Of a DNA stretch of 64,000 nucleotides, positions 11,083-24,211 are shown in pieces (position 1 is the first letter of the stretch; the number at the start of each line of letters is the position of its first letter). The translations under genes were made by a program, and so were the position numbers. The notes under the pieces were generated by a model. It had not been told where the DNA came from, searched no databases, and saw only the letters and a program-made list of their open reading frames with translations. Origin of the DNA: Corylus avellana (lineage: Eukaryota > Streptophyta > Magnoliopsida > Fagales > Betulaceae); NCBI RefSeq assembly GCF_901000735.1, contig NC_081545.1, positions 29,355,513 through 29,419,512 of the forward strand, in the 5' to 3' direction.

Positions 11083-12492
11083 CGATCTGCATGTTGCCTT
11101 CGTTTTGTTTTTTGTGTTTTCTTGTTTTTCTCTATTCGTTAAGATTTGAGTGGGCAGTAATAATTAAAACAATAACTGGATAATACAATTGTAATCATCC
11201 CATTTGAACTATGGGTTTAGTGTTCTATTTATAAAATAATTACAAATAAACCAAAATATATGGCTTGTTACACAAGAATAATAATAATAATTATTATTAT
11301 TATTATTTTTTTTTTTTTTCCTAATCAAATGCGGGAAAATGTTACAAGGGAATACAATATTGTATTATTGATTTGCTTAGATGTTATCTAAAACTTGAAT
11401 AACAAACATTTGAATTTGAATCTTCAGATATCTTATCTTCAAGAGATTTAAATTTGAATTCTGAATTGAGTTGTTGTGAAGCTTCGTTATTTATAATTGG
11501 TTTTCTCAACCTACCATTTTTGCTTAGAAAAAAAAAAAAAAAAAAAAAAAGTGCGCCAATTATTTGCTTCTAGTCTTGTACCTCTCCAAAAATTTGTTCT
11601 ATGAGATTTTTTTTTTTTTTTTAGCTTCCTTTTCTCTTCCCTTTTCTTTTTCCTTTTCCTTTTTCTTTTCTCATTTTTCCTCTCTTCTCTTCATCTTGAG
11701 AGTCAAATTTGCAGTGCACCCAATCCCTCTGCCCTCAACACTCCACCTCACCTTCTTCCCTGTCCCTCTCATCATTTTTGGCTACCTAATCTATGGCTCC
11801 TATGTTCTCTTTTGCCTGAATTTTCATAGTTGGTACTCCTCTTTTGTCTATGACGCATCTCCCTTTCGGCCCCAGTTCTCTCTCTCCTATTGCGATCTCC
11901 AAGCTTGCTTGGTTGGTGCTGCAATAGGGGTTGCTACATGCAGCTCCTGCACCACCACACCACCATTTAATGAAGCTCTTTTCTTGCGCGATGAGTCAAG
12001 AATCAACTGGACCGGATCATTAATTTGATCAATTCTCAAAGTATCATTTGAATTGTGTTGGTTGTATTGGGGTCTTTCTTCTCTTTATTTTCTGATTTTC
12101 AAGAATAATAAAATAGTTAAAACACTAAAGACACAGATTCATGACACCAGTAGATTTCCAGTTCCCTCAACCTAATAAGATGCCACATACAATAAGAATA
12201 TCAACTTAAGAGACTAAAAGAAAATATCTGAAGCTGCATTATTTTTTTTGTTCAAATGAGGCTGTTGATTTTACAAGAGTTGAAAAGAAATACCAAGGCA
12301 AGATACATCTCAATCTTTTGAGCATACATACAGATTTTTTTTTTTTAAAAAAAAAAAAAACACTAAGAATACACTCATCTTGATATATTCCATCTAGAAT
12401 TGACATCATTACATAATCAGGAGTGAAAATAGATTACCTTCTCATGTAGATATTAGCAGATAACTTATTTAATTGCTGTGCGTGTAAATTAA
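11083..12492. other. Gene-poor AT-rich DNA with simple repeats
   Basis: Contains an (ATA/TAT) palindrome near 11275-11306, poly-A at 11529-11550 and a pyrimidine-rich tract (11600-11700) that creates a spurious Phe/Ser-rich frame. The right end may include the 3' UTR of the ABHD17-like gene. No gene is seen. Confidence 0.5.
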
Positions 12493-15400
12493 TCACCAGA
12501 CTAGGCCCTTTCTTCTCCTAAACCTGTCAACACGGTCAGTGCTCATGCGAGACTTTTCAGGCTTGTTTGGCTTTCTAGACTTCTCGAGTCGGCTATCTAA
12601 ACTGTTTCTGGAAACTTCTGGAAGGTCCGGACCCAATTCAAATTTATCCGAAGGTCCAGTTTCGGATGGTTTGCTCTGATTATCAGATTCTACCGTAGGT
12701 TTTTTAGAACCATGTGTGGCTGCTTTTGATTTGCCGATGGCATGTACAAATTTCTTTAGATGTTTGATGAATTCTGGGTAAAGCTCAAGGTTGCAATGCC
12801 CACCTCCACTTAACCACAAGGGTTCGAACTTTTCCTTGGAAAGTTCCCAAAGCTGCTTCCCATGGGAACAATGCACAACTTCATCAGAAGTCCCCTGAAT
12901 ATGGAACATAAGATGTTCATTGTTAATTTCAGTATGAAATTTCTGGGAAAAAAAAAAGTAGGATTTTGGTTTGTTTCTCGTGGAAAGGGAAAGAACCAGA
13001 ATGCAATGTGATCGCTTGGGGAAACAAGACCACATTAAAACAGCTACCCTGACCCAACATTAAAGTGATAACAGATGCAAGCACAAATACAAATCAAAAC
13101 CCTTCATGCTTCATATATAATAGAATACACCCCATATAATAAAGGGAAATCAGGTCATAACCCACTCTCTTTTTTGTTATTTTGACTTTAAGATCCAGTT
13201 TTTAATTTGATATACATCCCAGACCAGGGTTTAGGCCTATTCTAAACTCAAGACCTCTGTTAGCTTTTCCATCAAACAGGTAATGCAAATGAATGTGAAA
13301 ATATAACTATACACCTCTTATAAAAAAATTTAACAAATAGCTAAAAAACCTGTCTAACAAATCCCTCACAAGGGTGGCTGTGCACCACCCCTAACTCAGT
13401 GGGTGATTTGCTGCCACCACTTCAAAGGGGTGGTTGTGCTGATTTGGCTTACTCACACGCATGGCCACCTCCTTACTAAGGAGTGGCTCACGGCCACGCC
13501 CTAACTTAGGTGGTGGCCATCAGCCCACCCTCCATTAGACGCAATTCTTTATATATATATATGATTCAATCTTATTAGAAAGGGCAAGCAAGAAGTATAC
13601 CAGAGAGACCTGATTAGGAAGAACACAAATCCCAAAATTCTAAAAAACTAGAAATGCGAGAATTGTTGTAAGCAGTCATCCAAAATTAAAGAGATTTGAA
13701 CATAATAAGTTCTAATTCTATCACCATTCACTCATAATCTTCTAAGTTCAAGCATTGTGTTCTCCCCAAATACACCACATTAAGCACAAAAGAACCATCC
13801 TCCAAACTTCTATATTACAGTGGCTTCCAAACTGACTTCTCCGACTAGCTAATAGCTTTGCCACCCAAATGCTTTTCCAAGGAAAGGGAGAACAAGGGGG
13901 ACTAAACACATGACAAAAAGATCACACCTCAAATGTCCACCTTTTGGGGAAGCCAAAAAAATTTTATCCACGCCACCTTGTCTTAACCTAAGAGGGTACA
14001 AAATATTAAAGAACAAAATAACTGACTTTACCTCCCAATCATGTACTTATTTGATAAAAGTGAAATTCCAATGTAAAGTCTTGTTAAAAAAATCGCACAT
14101 GATCTGCCACAAAAGCTTCCTTACAGTGAGAATACTAAACTCCAAGAAAGCTGCCTTCAAGGTCTAGTCCCCCACTCCATACATCATTCCAAAACCTAAC
14201 AAATCTAACAAATCTAGAGAAATCCCTGACCCCCCTCCTGTTTTTCCACACCCAAAACCCCGAACGACCCAAGAACCACATTGGAACACCACACTTCCCC
14301 ATTGCTATCATATTTAACTTCCACCATTGATCTTCATAAAGCCTCCCTCTTTGCAGTAAAACACCGTAGCCACTTCCCCAAGAGAAGTCGATTGAACTTT
14401 TGTTTCTAACCCACAAAACGAATGAGAAAACAGAAGTACAAATCTTAGATCAATTGACTAGATGGAATTTAAACTCATCACCGACTCTGTCCCACAAGAA
14501 ATCTCACTAAAGTTTTTCAATTTAGTTAGTAACACCGACAGGGATGGGACAAGGGGGCAAATAATAAGTAATTGAAAAGAGTACTTTTAATCAAAGTGAT
14601 TCTACCACCAACTAAAAATCCAGCTAATTCATCCCAAAGCACTCCTCTGCCATTGTCGATATTAGGACCATAAACACCCGCAGAGGACTACAAAAAGTTG
14701 TCATCAACATTTCTAAGGGAGCAAGCAACATAAAATGCCCCCACGCACTCAATTTTTCTACCAACTTCCTAACCCACATTAACAAGATCCTTCCAAAAGC
14801 TCCTCTCGACCCCAAATAACACAAATAATACACATGTTGATAGCCCCATAAACTGCGCACAACCACCCTAGACACAAGCTCCAATTTAGTTTCTTGTAAA
14901 TTAACAATGCCAACCTTCCATTCTCTAAGAAGATTCCAGACCTTCAACAATTTATCCCTCTCGTTGAACCCTCTTATATTCCAAGAAAATATCATAAAGA
15001 ACAAGTTGGACCCCTCTCCTTTCCTTTGCATCTACTAGAATGACCTCCCTTAAGGCCATAATTGATAGAACAACCTAACCTCTCTAATTCACGGTGCCCT
15101 CTATTCACTGACATAGAAAGAGAACTAGGGAAACTAGCCAGACCATTCTAGTTTCAACTCACTTCAATGGCAGTGAAGAAAGCCATTGACTCATCCTCAA
15201 ACCCCTCATAGGACAACCTCACAAAGTGACGAAAACTCTTACCCATTCTGAAGAAAATGATGCAGGCAAAACTGGCTCTTCAATTGCTTTTTTTGTATTT
15301 TTAAATTTTTTTTATTAGAGAGATATAATTGTATCTTCACATCTATTTTTGTTACCCATTTTGACAGAAAGGCTGACGAAGGTCTCAAATTTAGAATGAG

Positions 15401-18400
15401 GCTAAACTCGGGTCTCGAATCTGAAATTGAAAGTTGGGATCTTAAGGTGAAAATGACTAAATGCACAGGGAGATCCTAACCTGATTTCCCTATAATAAAA
15501 GCATAATCAAGGATTCATTTATTAGCGCAACACATCTACAAAAAGTTTTGGCAGAACCAGTTAAATTTATAAATTGCTATCATTGTGGGAAAAAAGATTG
15601 AGACCTTATAAGGTTCATTTGTGATTCAGGAGGAAAGTTTTCCATCCTATGTCAAATTTCTCCTAATTGATGGTGACAGTTCTTTGTACTCTATCCCTTG
15701 AAACATAATGCAGAAGAAAATTTTGCCATTCTATCTCTAAATTCCATACAGAGAATTTGATGAAGGTAGTTATGATAAACAGTCCGAAGAGATTGAAAAT
15801 GGAAACAAAGTAAATATTACTTACATGTATCACAAGAACAGGACAGTCCACCATACCAATTTTGTCAATATTCTGAAAGGACAAAAAAATATATCAGTGT
15901 CTATCAATCAAATGAAACAGGCATGTGCAGTAGAATCAACAGTATGAAACTACCTTATAAATATCAAACCAGTATGTCCGTTTGACTGGGTATAACACTC
16001 TCAGCCCAGACAAAATCGGGCTATGCAAAACCACTCCTCTCAAGCTTGGTATTCTTGAAGCAAGATCAAGGGTGGGGCCACTACCAACAGACTGACCATA
16101 TAATATTAATTGTTCATCTTTGACACCATACTGCTCCTTGAGGCATTTATATGCTGCATCAATGTCGGCATATGTATTACATTCAGATGGCTGTTTCAAT
16201 ACAAACAAAAAAAAAAAAAAAAGGGACTGTTATTTTATGAAGATTTTAGGTAAGGAAAGTAATCTGAAAAATGATTGGACGTCATTCAAGCACAGTAATC
16301 TGCCAACAAATAAATGTTGATAATCATATATGCTAAAGATAATTCAGTTCTGGCTCCCAACTTGAGATCCCATGGAATAATGAATGTCTTTATACATATC
16401 AAACTAGAGTTGACCTTTTGCCTCAACAACAAAAAGTTCAAGATATTGCTTAGGTGCTGACCCTAGTTTAGTGCTGAACAGAAAATATTTATCAGAAACT
16501 GAAGTACCAATCGCAATAACAAAAAAGCTAGTATGATCATTTGATTCAACAGGCTAAAAACGATCTCAAGTTATTATGTTCATGACGTTGGCATGCCATT
16601 GTGTGTTTTTTATTCTGAAATAACAATAGTCAATGGATATAAGGAAGAATGTGATGCAGGATATAAGGGTAATTTTGTAATTTAAAAAATTCTACAGGTA
16701 TATAAGGGACATTTCACACCTTTACTGTCTTATTTAACCCTAGACTTAACGGTATGGGTGACATTGCAAACTTTTAAACTTGGATACAAAAAATTGAGAG
16801 TTTTTAAAGTTTAAGGGAGTGATTGGCAAAGCGATAAAATTTCAAAGGAGTAAGTGAAGTTTCCAAAAAACAAAATCAGGATATCTAAGTACTCTAAAGA
16901 ATTGACACCTAGTTTTTTTTTGTAAGTAATTTTTTGTCCCCAATGAAAAGAGAAGGGAAAATTCGAACTAGTGACCACCGCTTTATAAGGCATGGTCCTC
17001 AGTCAATTGAGCTACCCTTTAGGGACAAGAATTGACAACTAGATTTTTCTCCCATTCCTATAAATTGGCATCTAGATGAATATATAGAATTGCTAGAGTT
17101 GATACAAGCAAGTAATAAACTTTTCTCCCATTTCTATAAATTAGGATTAGAGAAGCTAGGCGTCCTACCTTTCCAGTTGATTGTCCATAGCCAGAGTAAT
17201 CATACCTGCAGAGGCCATAGAAGCAAGGGTCATTAAATTAACCCAAATGATTATTTATATATCAGAGTTTGAGAAAGAAATAGTTGTGTCAAAAAATAGT
17301 TTACTTCTGTTTCTATCTTCAACATTTTTAATTAATAAAAGAGATCTTTTACCTTTATCTTCATACTTATGTAGCTCTAATAACCTGAATAGAAATTTTG
17401 ATCAAAGCATTTGAAGGAATTCCAGAAACATCTATTGCAACTGTTAAATCATACAGACACTCATAATACCAGATAGAACAGTGATGCAGGCAGCAGGAAG
17501 CTTACAAAAGAGCAAAATTACGAAATTCGTCAAAAATATGGTCTTATCTTTGATGTGGGGCTTAGTGGGTGTCCTCCTTAGCCTACATTAGCTACTATCA
17601 AGCCTTATCATTATGTTTCTTTGCATATTAGGAAGTTTCTGTTTTAGTTTAATTCCAGTTTTAATTAATTTAAAGAGTTGGGTATTTTCATAATATCTAA
17701 AATTTCTAGCTATTGGCTCTAACACGGATTATGGATTTTCCTATGTCCCTAGGTTTTATTTTGTGGGTTTTAATAACTTGGGCTTGGCAGTCAAAGGTCA
17801 CGTTGTCCAAGTCTGATTAGTGTTAAGTTTAGTTTTTTATACTTTTAGAATAACGCTTTCAATTAAATAGATAACATTTTTATGAAAATTTGCAGCACTT
17901 GCATTCTTAAAGTCTATGTGATGTGGCCAATTACATATAAAAAAATAAATAAATAAAACACAAAAAAGTCTATGCGATGCTACCATTCTCCAAGGTATGG
18001 CGCCTGGGAAAACTACATGTGATTTCTAGATCTATCTTCATTTTCTTTAAATTTTCCAGCAATTTCAATCTGATTCCATCAAACTGATACCTGAATTGTA
18101 TTCAAATATTTCCCTAAGAATCCAAATCTTAAAACCTGCAAACCATCCATCCATCAGATAACAACCAAACAACCCAAAATACCATATTCTTGGCTTACTG
18201 ATCAGAAACCAGATCAGCAACACAGAAAATTGAGTTTTTTCCTTTGTTTTTGCCTTGAAACCAAATCAATTTCCGTACCCTAATTGAAACTTTCAGGCAC
18301 CTGCTGTCCTACAGTAGCTTGGTTTCGTAAAACTTTTGTCCTGTGTCCCAAATTTTGATAGAATGTGAAGAGTTGAATCATCATGATAGGGTTCTAGACT

Positions 18401-21400
18401 TTGATAATTTGGAAGAGATGAAGTTGATACTTCTCTTCTCTATGCCCTTAGGAGTATACTTGCCACACCTAAACAAGGGGAATGAGATTGTAGGCATAAC
18501 TCTATATTTCAAGCAAAAAAGCTTATTATTAAGGATGACACTTGTTTTGAACTTCATGCCAGCATAAAGATTGAACACCTCAAAATTTCAACCAAATCAC
18601 ATCTGCAACTATTCAAGGCGGCTTGAATAGATGGTAGTTCTATACCAGTCACTAGTGTGATGTGATTCCTATGACCTCCACAGACATCTTAATTGGCCAG
18701 CGCTATACAAACGTGATGTGCAACTTTGTGGGAGAGAAAATAAATATAATTTCTCATTCAACAACGAAGAAATTGTTTTGAAGCCCGTAAGTGCAGAGAA
18801 GACAGAAGAAATATCAACCGCCACCAAAGTCTCCACAGAAAAGGAGGAAAAGGCCAAAGTCCATTGCTGAAAAGCTAAATCCGCAAGAACAAGAGCAAAA
18901 ACATAAACAGAGGGCTGAAGTACCAAAACAGCAAGATGAAAGTCCATGAGAGCCTGTTTATGATGAAAACAGAAACCTAGACTTGCTTGGCAAAGAGAAA
19001 GGAGCAAAGAATTAGAGGTTAAACATGTTTTTCTCACCCATGAATTTGATAAAGCAGCAACTGATCAACCTCCTCTAGTACATAAAGAGGTCTAGATGCC
19101 TAATGCAATAGTGCTTCCTATGAATCGACCAAAGGCTATATTGCCTGTTGAAAATTTCTATTATTGATCTTGTCATTCCTGAAAATTTAATGCTATGTTT
19201 GACAAGGAAGACACATAGTTAACATGATTTGCTCTTAAAAAAAGGGAAATAAGTTCAGACTTTTGATCTATTGTCAAGGATGCAGTTCAAGAATCCAAGA
19301 ATTACTTCACTTCAAAACTTGAGGATGAGTTTTATCTAACCATGGAAGAATGACACAGGCAGCAAGAAGCTCTTGAAAGAGCAAAATGAAAGATTAAAAT
19401 TCTTCAAAATATGGTCTGGTCTCAATGTGGAGCCTAGTGGGCACCCTCCGTATGCTACACTTGATACTATTGAGTCTTATTTTTAAGTTTCTTTGCATTA
19501 AAACTATTGAGTAGGGGTGTTTTCACAATTTCAAAATTTCTAGATATAGGCTAGGCTTGTCACCCATAGGTTACGGGTTTTCATATGCTATTAGGTTTTA
19601 TTTCTGGATTTTAATAACATAATTCAATAGTCAAACCCCATGGAGTCCAAAGCCTACTGGGATTATGTTTAGTTTTCAATAAATATTAGCATAAAGTTTT
19701 CAATTGATAGATAATAATTTAATAAAAATGCTGCATCAATTATGCTCTTGAAGTCTGCGTGGTGCACTCCTTTGTGGCGTGATGCTGAGAAAACTCATTG
19801 TTGATGCTTAGAAAAACTAGATGTGATGCCTAGGTTATCTTCTTCTTCTTCTTCTTCTTCTTCTCCTCCTTGATTTTCAGCCATCTTACCTTCCTTCAAA
19901 CTAAGATCCCTAAAATAAAAACCCCAAATCACCCATCCATCAACAAGCCTCCAAATTTCCTCAAAAGTCCACATTATGAATCCCCCAAGTAATTGTTCCT
20001 AGCCCAAGAACAGACACCCAAAACCCAAGTTTCTTCTTTCTTTTCTTTTTTTAAGATCTCCAAGTGCTACCCTCTTTTCTCACCAAAAACCCTAACCTAA
20101 ACAATCAAAATTCCTTTCAAATACCTGTTGTCCTACATTAGCTTGGTATCAAAAGCTTTTGGCCTATGTCAAGAAACTTGATATGAGCACAAGTGTACTA
20201 AGACAGAAGAAAGGACAACCAAATGAACATATTTTTCACAAAATGAAACTATTGTGAAACATATGTACATAACCCCAGCCAAAAGAGAGGACTAATAAAA
20301 CCAGTAACAGCCCATCAAACTATCACCAATAGCACTTTAATGAACAAAAATAATTTCAATTATTATCAATATCAATCCTTTGAAAATGATGTCACATCAG
20401 GGACTAGCAGTATGTCCTTGAAAGTCACCGATCATTGACAAGAATCTGACTTTTCTCTCTATTTTCTTTTTTGCTTTTCTTTTTTTTCAGTTGTGGCTAG
20501 GAAACCAGTGACACCAAGAAAACAGACATGCACAGTGACCTTATCCCCTTTAATCATTATACTACTTTCATCCATAATGAAGTTAATAACTGTGTATAAC
20601 GTATGTCTAAAATAATAATAATACAAGGCAGTGTGCGTTGTGCTCGTGTGCACATACACACATACGCATACACACACAAGAAATGATGTAAAGTTCATTT
20701 ACAGTTATCATCTTTTTAGCAGCCACAAAATGTCTTCTATAAGGCCCAAAATTTCCTCGCTAAACTGAAATGAAACATATTTAATAATGAAATTCTTTGA
20801 ATTGCCGTGTTTGCTAATTGTCTAAACTAGGCAGCTAGGAAAGCAACTACATTGGACTACATGGAAACAGAAGCAACATACTACGCGGGAATGGAAAATG
20901 TCCCACAAAGAAACAGGACAGGCCAAAAAAAATGCAGGATGGTCCAAAATCTGCAACTGTTGATAACTAATAAAGAACAGTAGTGGAACATGGTTTTTGT
21001 GAACGTTAGTAACATTCACAAAGTCCAAAACCTTACGCTTGTCCAAGATAGATATGTCAATTCTAACCAGTACCAGACAAGTTCAACTTTGAGAAAAGCG
21101 CACATGCACACTACCCAAGACGCTGGAATTTCAGGACAATCAAAATGTGGAAAAAAAAAAAAATGGGAGATAAGATTTTCTCCAGGGAAGTTTAAAAAAA
21201 ATCAATAGGATGTATTTAGTTATAATTGAGTTCTTCTCTTGATGCAGTTTTTATAGAAAACCAAAACAGAAACAACAGAACTTAATTCTACCTACAATCG
21301 AGAAAATGAGAAACATAAGGAACATCGCCTATTTTTTCAAGTCTTATTTTCAAAATATGCAATCCATAAGTGCATACATTTATCTTTCTTTGTCCAACTG

Positions 21401-22446
21401 TTAGTAATGATCCTTAAAGCATTTACTAAAGCATCTCTTCAGGTTGGGCATCTCTATTCTCAATGTTAACAGCTATTGTTGTTTACTTAATTTTTGGCAA
21501 ACCAAAAACTAGTCAGAAGAGACATCAAGTGATATGGGAAGAGCATTCAATGGTCTCGACAATTGGCAGTATGCCTAGACAGCCTCAACTCTGATTCTTA
21601 AATACCTACCCTGCCAAGCTAGAGTCCACCATACCCTATCCTTGAACTAAAGCTGCCACAAAAATCACTTTACTGTTCTAAATCGGTACCCTTCAAATTT
21701 TGCATTTGTTTGTGACATTCATTTATCTACAAATTTCAAGAACCTTCCTTAAAAAAATTCTATCAAAGAAGAACCATCAGAGAAAGTTTACACATAAAAG
21801 ACCATACGCTGCTATCAAAATAATCGAGGCAAAGATTAATCGTTTTCAACGTATAAATTAGTAGTCTCTTCAACGTCCCAACAAACATCATATCCACAAC
21901 CACTAGCACTCCAAAAACTTAAAAAAAGAGACAAAGCCCATTTGAGCTTCGATGACAAATTCACCAAACTAAGCAACACACATCAAATTTTAGACTCTCA
22001 ATCAACACAACATCTGTAAACTAGAGATCAACCAAAATACATCGCTTAAAAAACCCAGAAACCCACATACAGAAACTAAAGCTCAAAAACCCAAATCTCA
22101 GTTCAGAAACAAAAAGCGGACAAAACAAAAATTACCCCATGAGATTGACACGAAGCCGAATGCTGAGCTCGACGAAGAGCTCGAACATCTGACCCAAATC
22201 AGCGGCATTTCCGTGGGAGTAGAGCAGAGTGGCGGAGGCCTTGTGATGCTTGACGTGGACGGCCACGATGTCGTTGCCTCTGCGGTTGCGGAGCTTGAGC
22301 ACGTCCACGTTGACGTTCTCCCTCCTCGGAACCTCGGGGATATAGAGCCGTCCGGCGCGCGTGTCGTCCACCATCAAGGTGTACGACGGAGGGGTCGGCG
22401 GGAAGAAGGCGAACTTGGCCGCGATCGACGACGTGACTCCCCCCAT
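12493..22446 (-). CDS. ABHD17-like alpha/beta hydrolase, five exons, 344 aa
   Basis: Exons on the minus strand are 22136-22446, 17169-17205, 15954-16190, 15825-15872 and 12493-12894. All introns are GT-AG and the phases agree, giving 1035 nt including the stop. The start at 22446 opens [17 protein letters not shown], the standard N-terminus of the plant family. The fold is a serine hydrolase: nucleophile Ser in GQSVGSGP (exon 3), acidic residue in VIHGTSDEVV (spanning exons 4-5) and catalytic His in GGGHCNLE. A basic, Ser/Lys-rich tail follows. Animal ABHD17 proteins depalmitoylate membrane proteins; the plant substrate is unknown to me, and depalmitoylation is inference from family. Two introns are inflated by transposons: intron 1 (about 4.9 kb) holds an LTR element and intron 4 (about 2.9 kb) a LINE. 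No coding damage is seen. Confidence 0.93.
13780..15060 (-). mobile_element. Internally deleted, degenerate L1-type LINE in intron 4 of the hydrolase gene
   Basis: At 14624-15031 the minus strand encodes the start of an apurinic endonuclease domain ([15 protein letters not shown], then VNLQETKLE). Directly after it come pieces from the far end of a reverse transcriptase ([13 protein letters not shown] near 14600; [10 protein letters not shown] at 14135-14416) and a possible zinc-finger-RT region ([19 protein letters not shown] near 13950). The catalytic middle of the polymerase is absent, so the element is dead. It lies in the same orientation as the host gene. Ends and target duplication were not resolved. 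Confidence 0.8.
16650..16865. repeat. Degenerate half of a foldback family also seen at 60.4-60.9 kb
   Basis: The segment containing AAATTGAGAGTTTTTAAAGTTT and GGAGTAAGTGAAGTTT parallels AAATTGAGAGATTTTAAACTTT and GGAAGTAAGTGAAATTT near 60.8 kb. No inverted partner is evident here. It lies in intron 2 of the hydrolase gene (between 16190 and 17169). Confidence 0.4.
16913..17026 (-). mobile_element. tRNA-derived SINE, copy 2
   Basis: On the minus strand it carries AAAGGGTAGCTCAATTGACT and ACTAGTTCGAATTTTCCC boxes and a poly-A tail. Near-perfect 16-bp duplications AAGAATTGACACCTAG (16897-16912) and AAGAATTGACAACTAG (17027-17042) flank it. It sits in intron 2 of the hydrolase gene, about 130 bp from the 37-nt exon 2. 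Confidence 0.88.
17482..20137 (+). mobile_element. Degenerate Ty3-type LTR retrotransposon in intron 1 of the hydrolase gene
   Basis: Two long direct repeats, 17482-18313 (TGATGCAGGCAGC to CCTACA) and 19351-20137 (TGACACAGGCAGC to CCTACA), begin TG, end CA and align throughout with many differences. A primer-site-like GTAGCTTGGTTTCG follows the first, and a purine stretch GGAAGAA precedes the second. The roughly 1.0 kb interior keeps a protease-region fragment, [14 protein letters not shown] (near 18655), typical of Ty3/gypsy polyproteins; reverse transcriptase and integrase are gone. The element is antisense to the host gene. A primer-site-like TTAGCTTGGTATCAAAAGC also follows the second repeat, so a tandem element may once have been present. 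Confidence 0.82.
20138..22135. other. Remainder of hydrolase intron 1
   Basis: No exon or intact element was recognised. The first roughly 50 bp resemble the sequence after the left LTR. A (CA)n-like patch lies at 20640-20680. Small open frames here match nothing I know. Confidence 0.5.
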
Positions 22447-23183
22447 TCTGATATCATGGACGGCCACAGACTCATAAAGCCCCCAAACCCCTCAGATCAC
22501 ACGCGATAGAAGAGACAGCGCGAGAGAGATGAAGCGGAAAAGATAGGAAAGGAAAGGAAGAGAAAGCGGGAGAGAGGAGAAAAGGCGGGAGGCTAATGGG
22601 AGCGGTGGCGCGTGAATTTTTATGGGAAGCTGCGTGTCAAACTTTGCCGAGGAATCCCATATTGTAAAGTGTAAAACGTTAAAGTGCGTTTGGATATGCG
22701 CGATATGGATAGAGGGAGGGAGTCGAGGGACTGTTTGGTGGGTATTGTCGCCTGTCGCCTGTCGCCTGACGCCGACTTTATATGATTGTTGTTTATTGGG
22801 CAAAGTGCGTACCAAAAACAGAAAATAAGATTCTAAAATGTGTTTTTTTAAAAACGTTTTTCTTATTTTTCAATTTTTAGTATGATCAAAAATCTTTGTT
22901 AAATTGGAAATATTTTCAGTTCATCATAATTTTTTGTAAAATGACTTTTTTTTAAAAAAAATTATAAACCATTTTTTAAATTTAAGCTTTTCCTTCTTAA
23001 ATCGTTAAATTTGTTTAGAGCCTTTTTTTTTTATATATATTTTTGTACTATAATGAAAAATCCTGTTATTTTTATAACCGAACAAAAAAAAACATTTTAA
23101 CATCGCCGCTCAATAACTATTATAAATAAAACATCATAGTACGTGTTTTTTTTTCTTTTAAGACGTAAATGGTGTTTTTGTAT

Positions 23184-23342
23184 AAGTAATTTTAAGTGGC
23201 TTACTTATGTCTCACTAAGAATAATGTAGCTATTAAAATCATCTTTGATCAAAATTTAATAATGATCAATCATAAGCTCAATAGTGATTTTAATAGTCAC
23301 ATCATTCTTAGTATGACACAAGTAGGCCACTTAAAATTACTC
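23184..23342. mobile_element. Short TIR MITE (159 bp)
   Basis: The arms AGTAATTTTAAGTGGCTTACTT and its imperfect reverse complement AGTAGGCCACTTAAAATTACT form a near-complete palindrome. Flanks GTTTTTGTAT (23174-23183) and GTTTTTGCAT (23343-23352) match at 9 of 10 bases. A related, more degenerate palindrome seems to lie at about 23515-23670. Confidence 0.75.
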
Positions 23343-24211
23343 GTTTTTGCATATCATTGGTCATGCGGATCATACATATGGAGGGGTTGGGCGATAAATA
23401 CATAGGTCATGGAGAAAAAAAAAATTAAATTAAATTAAATTAAAAATAATAATATTTAAATAAAATAAAAAATCTATTGAAATACATATAAAAATAATAA
23501 TAGCTAAATTAAAAGTTGAGTAATGCTAAAAGTTATTCTTATGTCATTCTAATAATAATGTACAATTTAAAATTATCATGAAAATGGTGATTAATTATTA
23601 TTAAATTTATAATTTTAAAAGTCATTTTATTCTTAAAATGACGTGAGAGTGGGTTATAAAATTAGTATTAAAAATAATACGTTTTAATAACTATTTAGTG
23701 TTGAAAATGCTATAAAAGAGAGATCTACCTGATCCGGACATAGGCATATAGAGTGGAAATGTGGGGGCAAAAGCACGTTGTTGATTGGAAGGTGGTGTTG
23801 GGTTTCTTCGATTGCAATCCCAGGTGCTACAGTAACGCGGTTGGTCGACGCGCCTACTTGACTGGAGGACTGCTCGTTAGAGGATCCCACGTAAGATTCC
23901 ATCTGAGTAGAGCGTAGGCCCCATCCAAAAGTAGATATACTATATATATCCTTTCCAATTTCCATCATTGAGAGAACTATTTACTGTGCCCTTTAGAGTT
24001 TGTTAAAAAGAAAAATGTCAATATGATTGAAAACGAAACAACCTTATAATTATATCATTATATATCTTCACTTTTTTTTTTATTAATATTTCTTCTGAAA
24101 TAATTATAAATATAAATATTTCATTATATTCCCTCATTTAATCAACTGATTTATTCCTTTTTCATTTTCCCTATTATTCTATATACACTTTCCAATTATA
24201 TAAACAATTTA

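Noticed and set aside
11564..12028. 154-codon plus-strand frame rich in Phe and Ser
   Set aside because: Produced by a pyrimidine tract; no recognisable family or signal.
16913..17026. tRNA-like boxes that could be read as a tRNA gene
   Set aside because: No cloverleaf 3' half or discriminator; target duplications and poly-A tail show a SINE.
18669..19037. 122-codon minus-strand frame
   Set aside because: It is the antisense shadow of the LTR element's degenerate protein region.
23684..23968. 94-codon minus-strand frame with a TATA-like box upstream and a GATCAG/GTAGAT donor-like site
   Set aside because: It could be an isolated first exon, but no downstream exon or recognisable domain was found.
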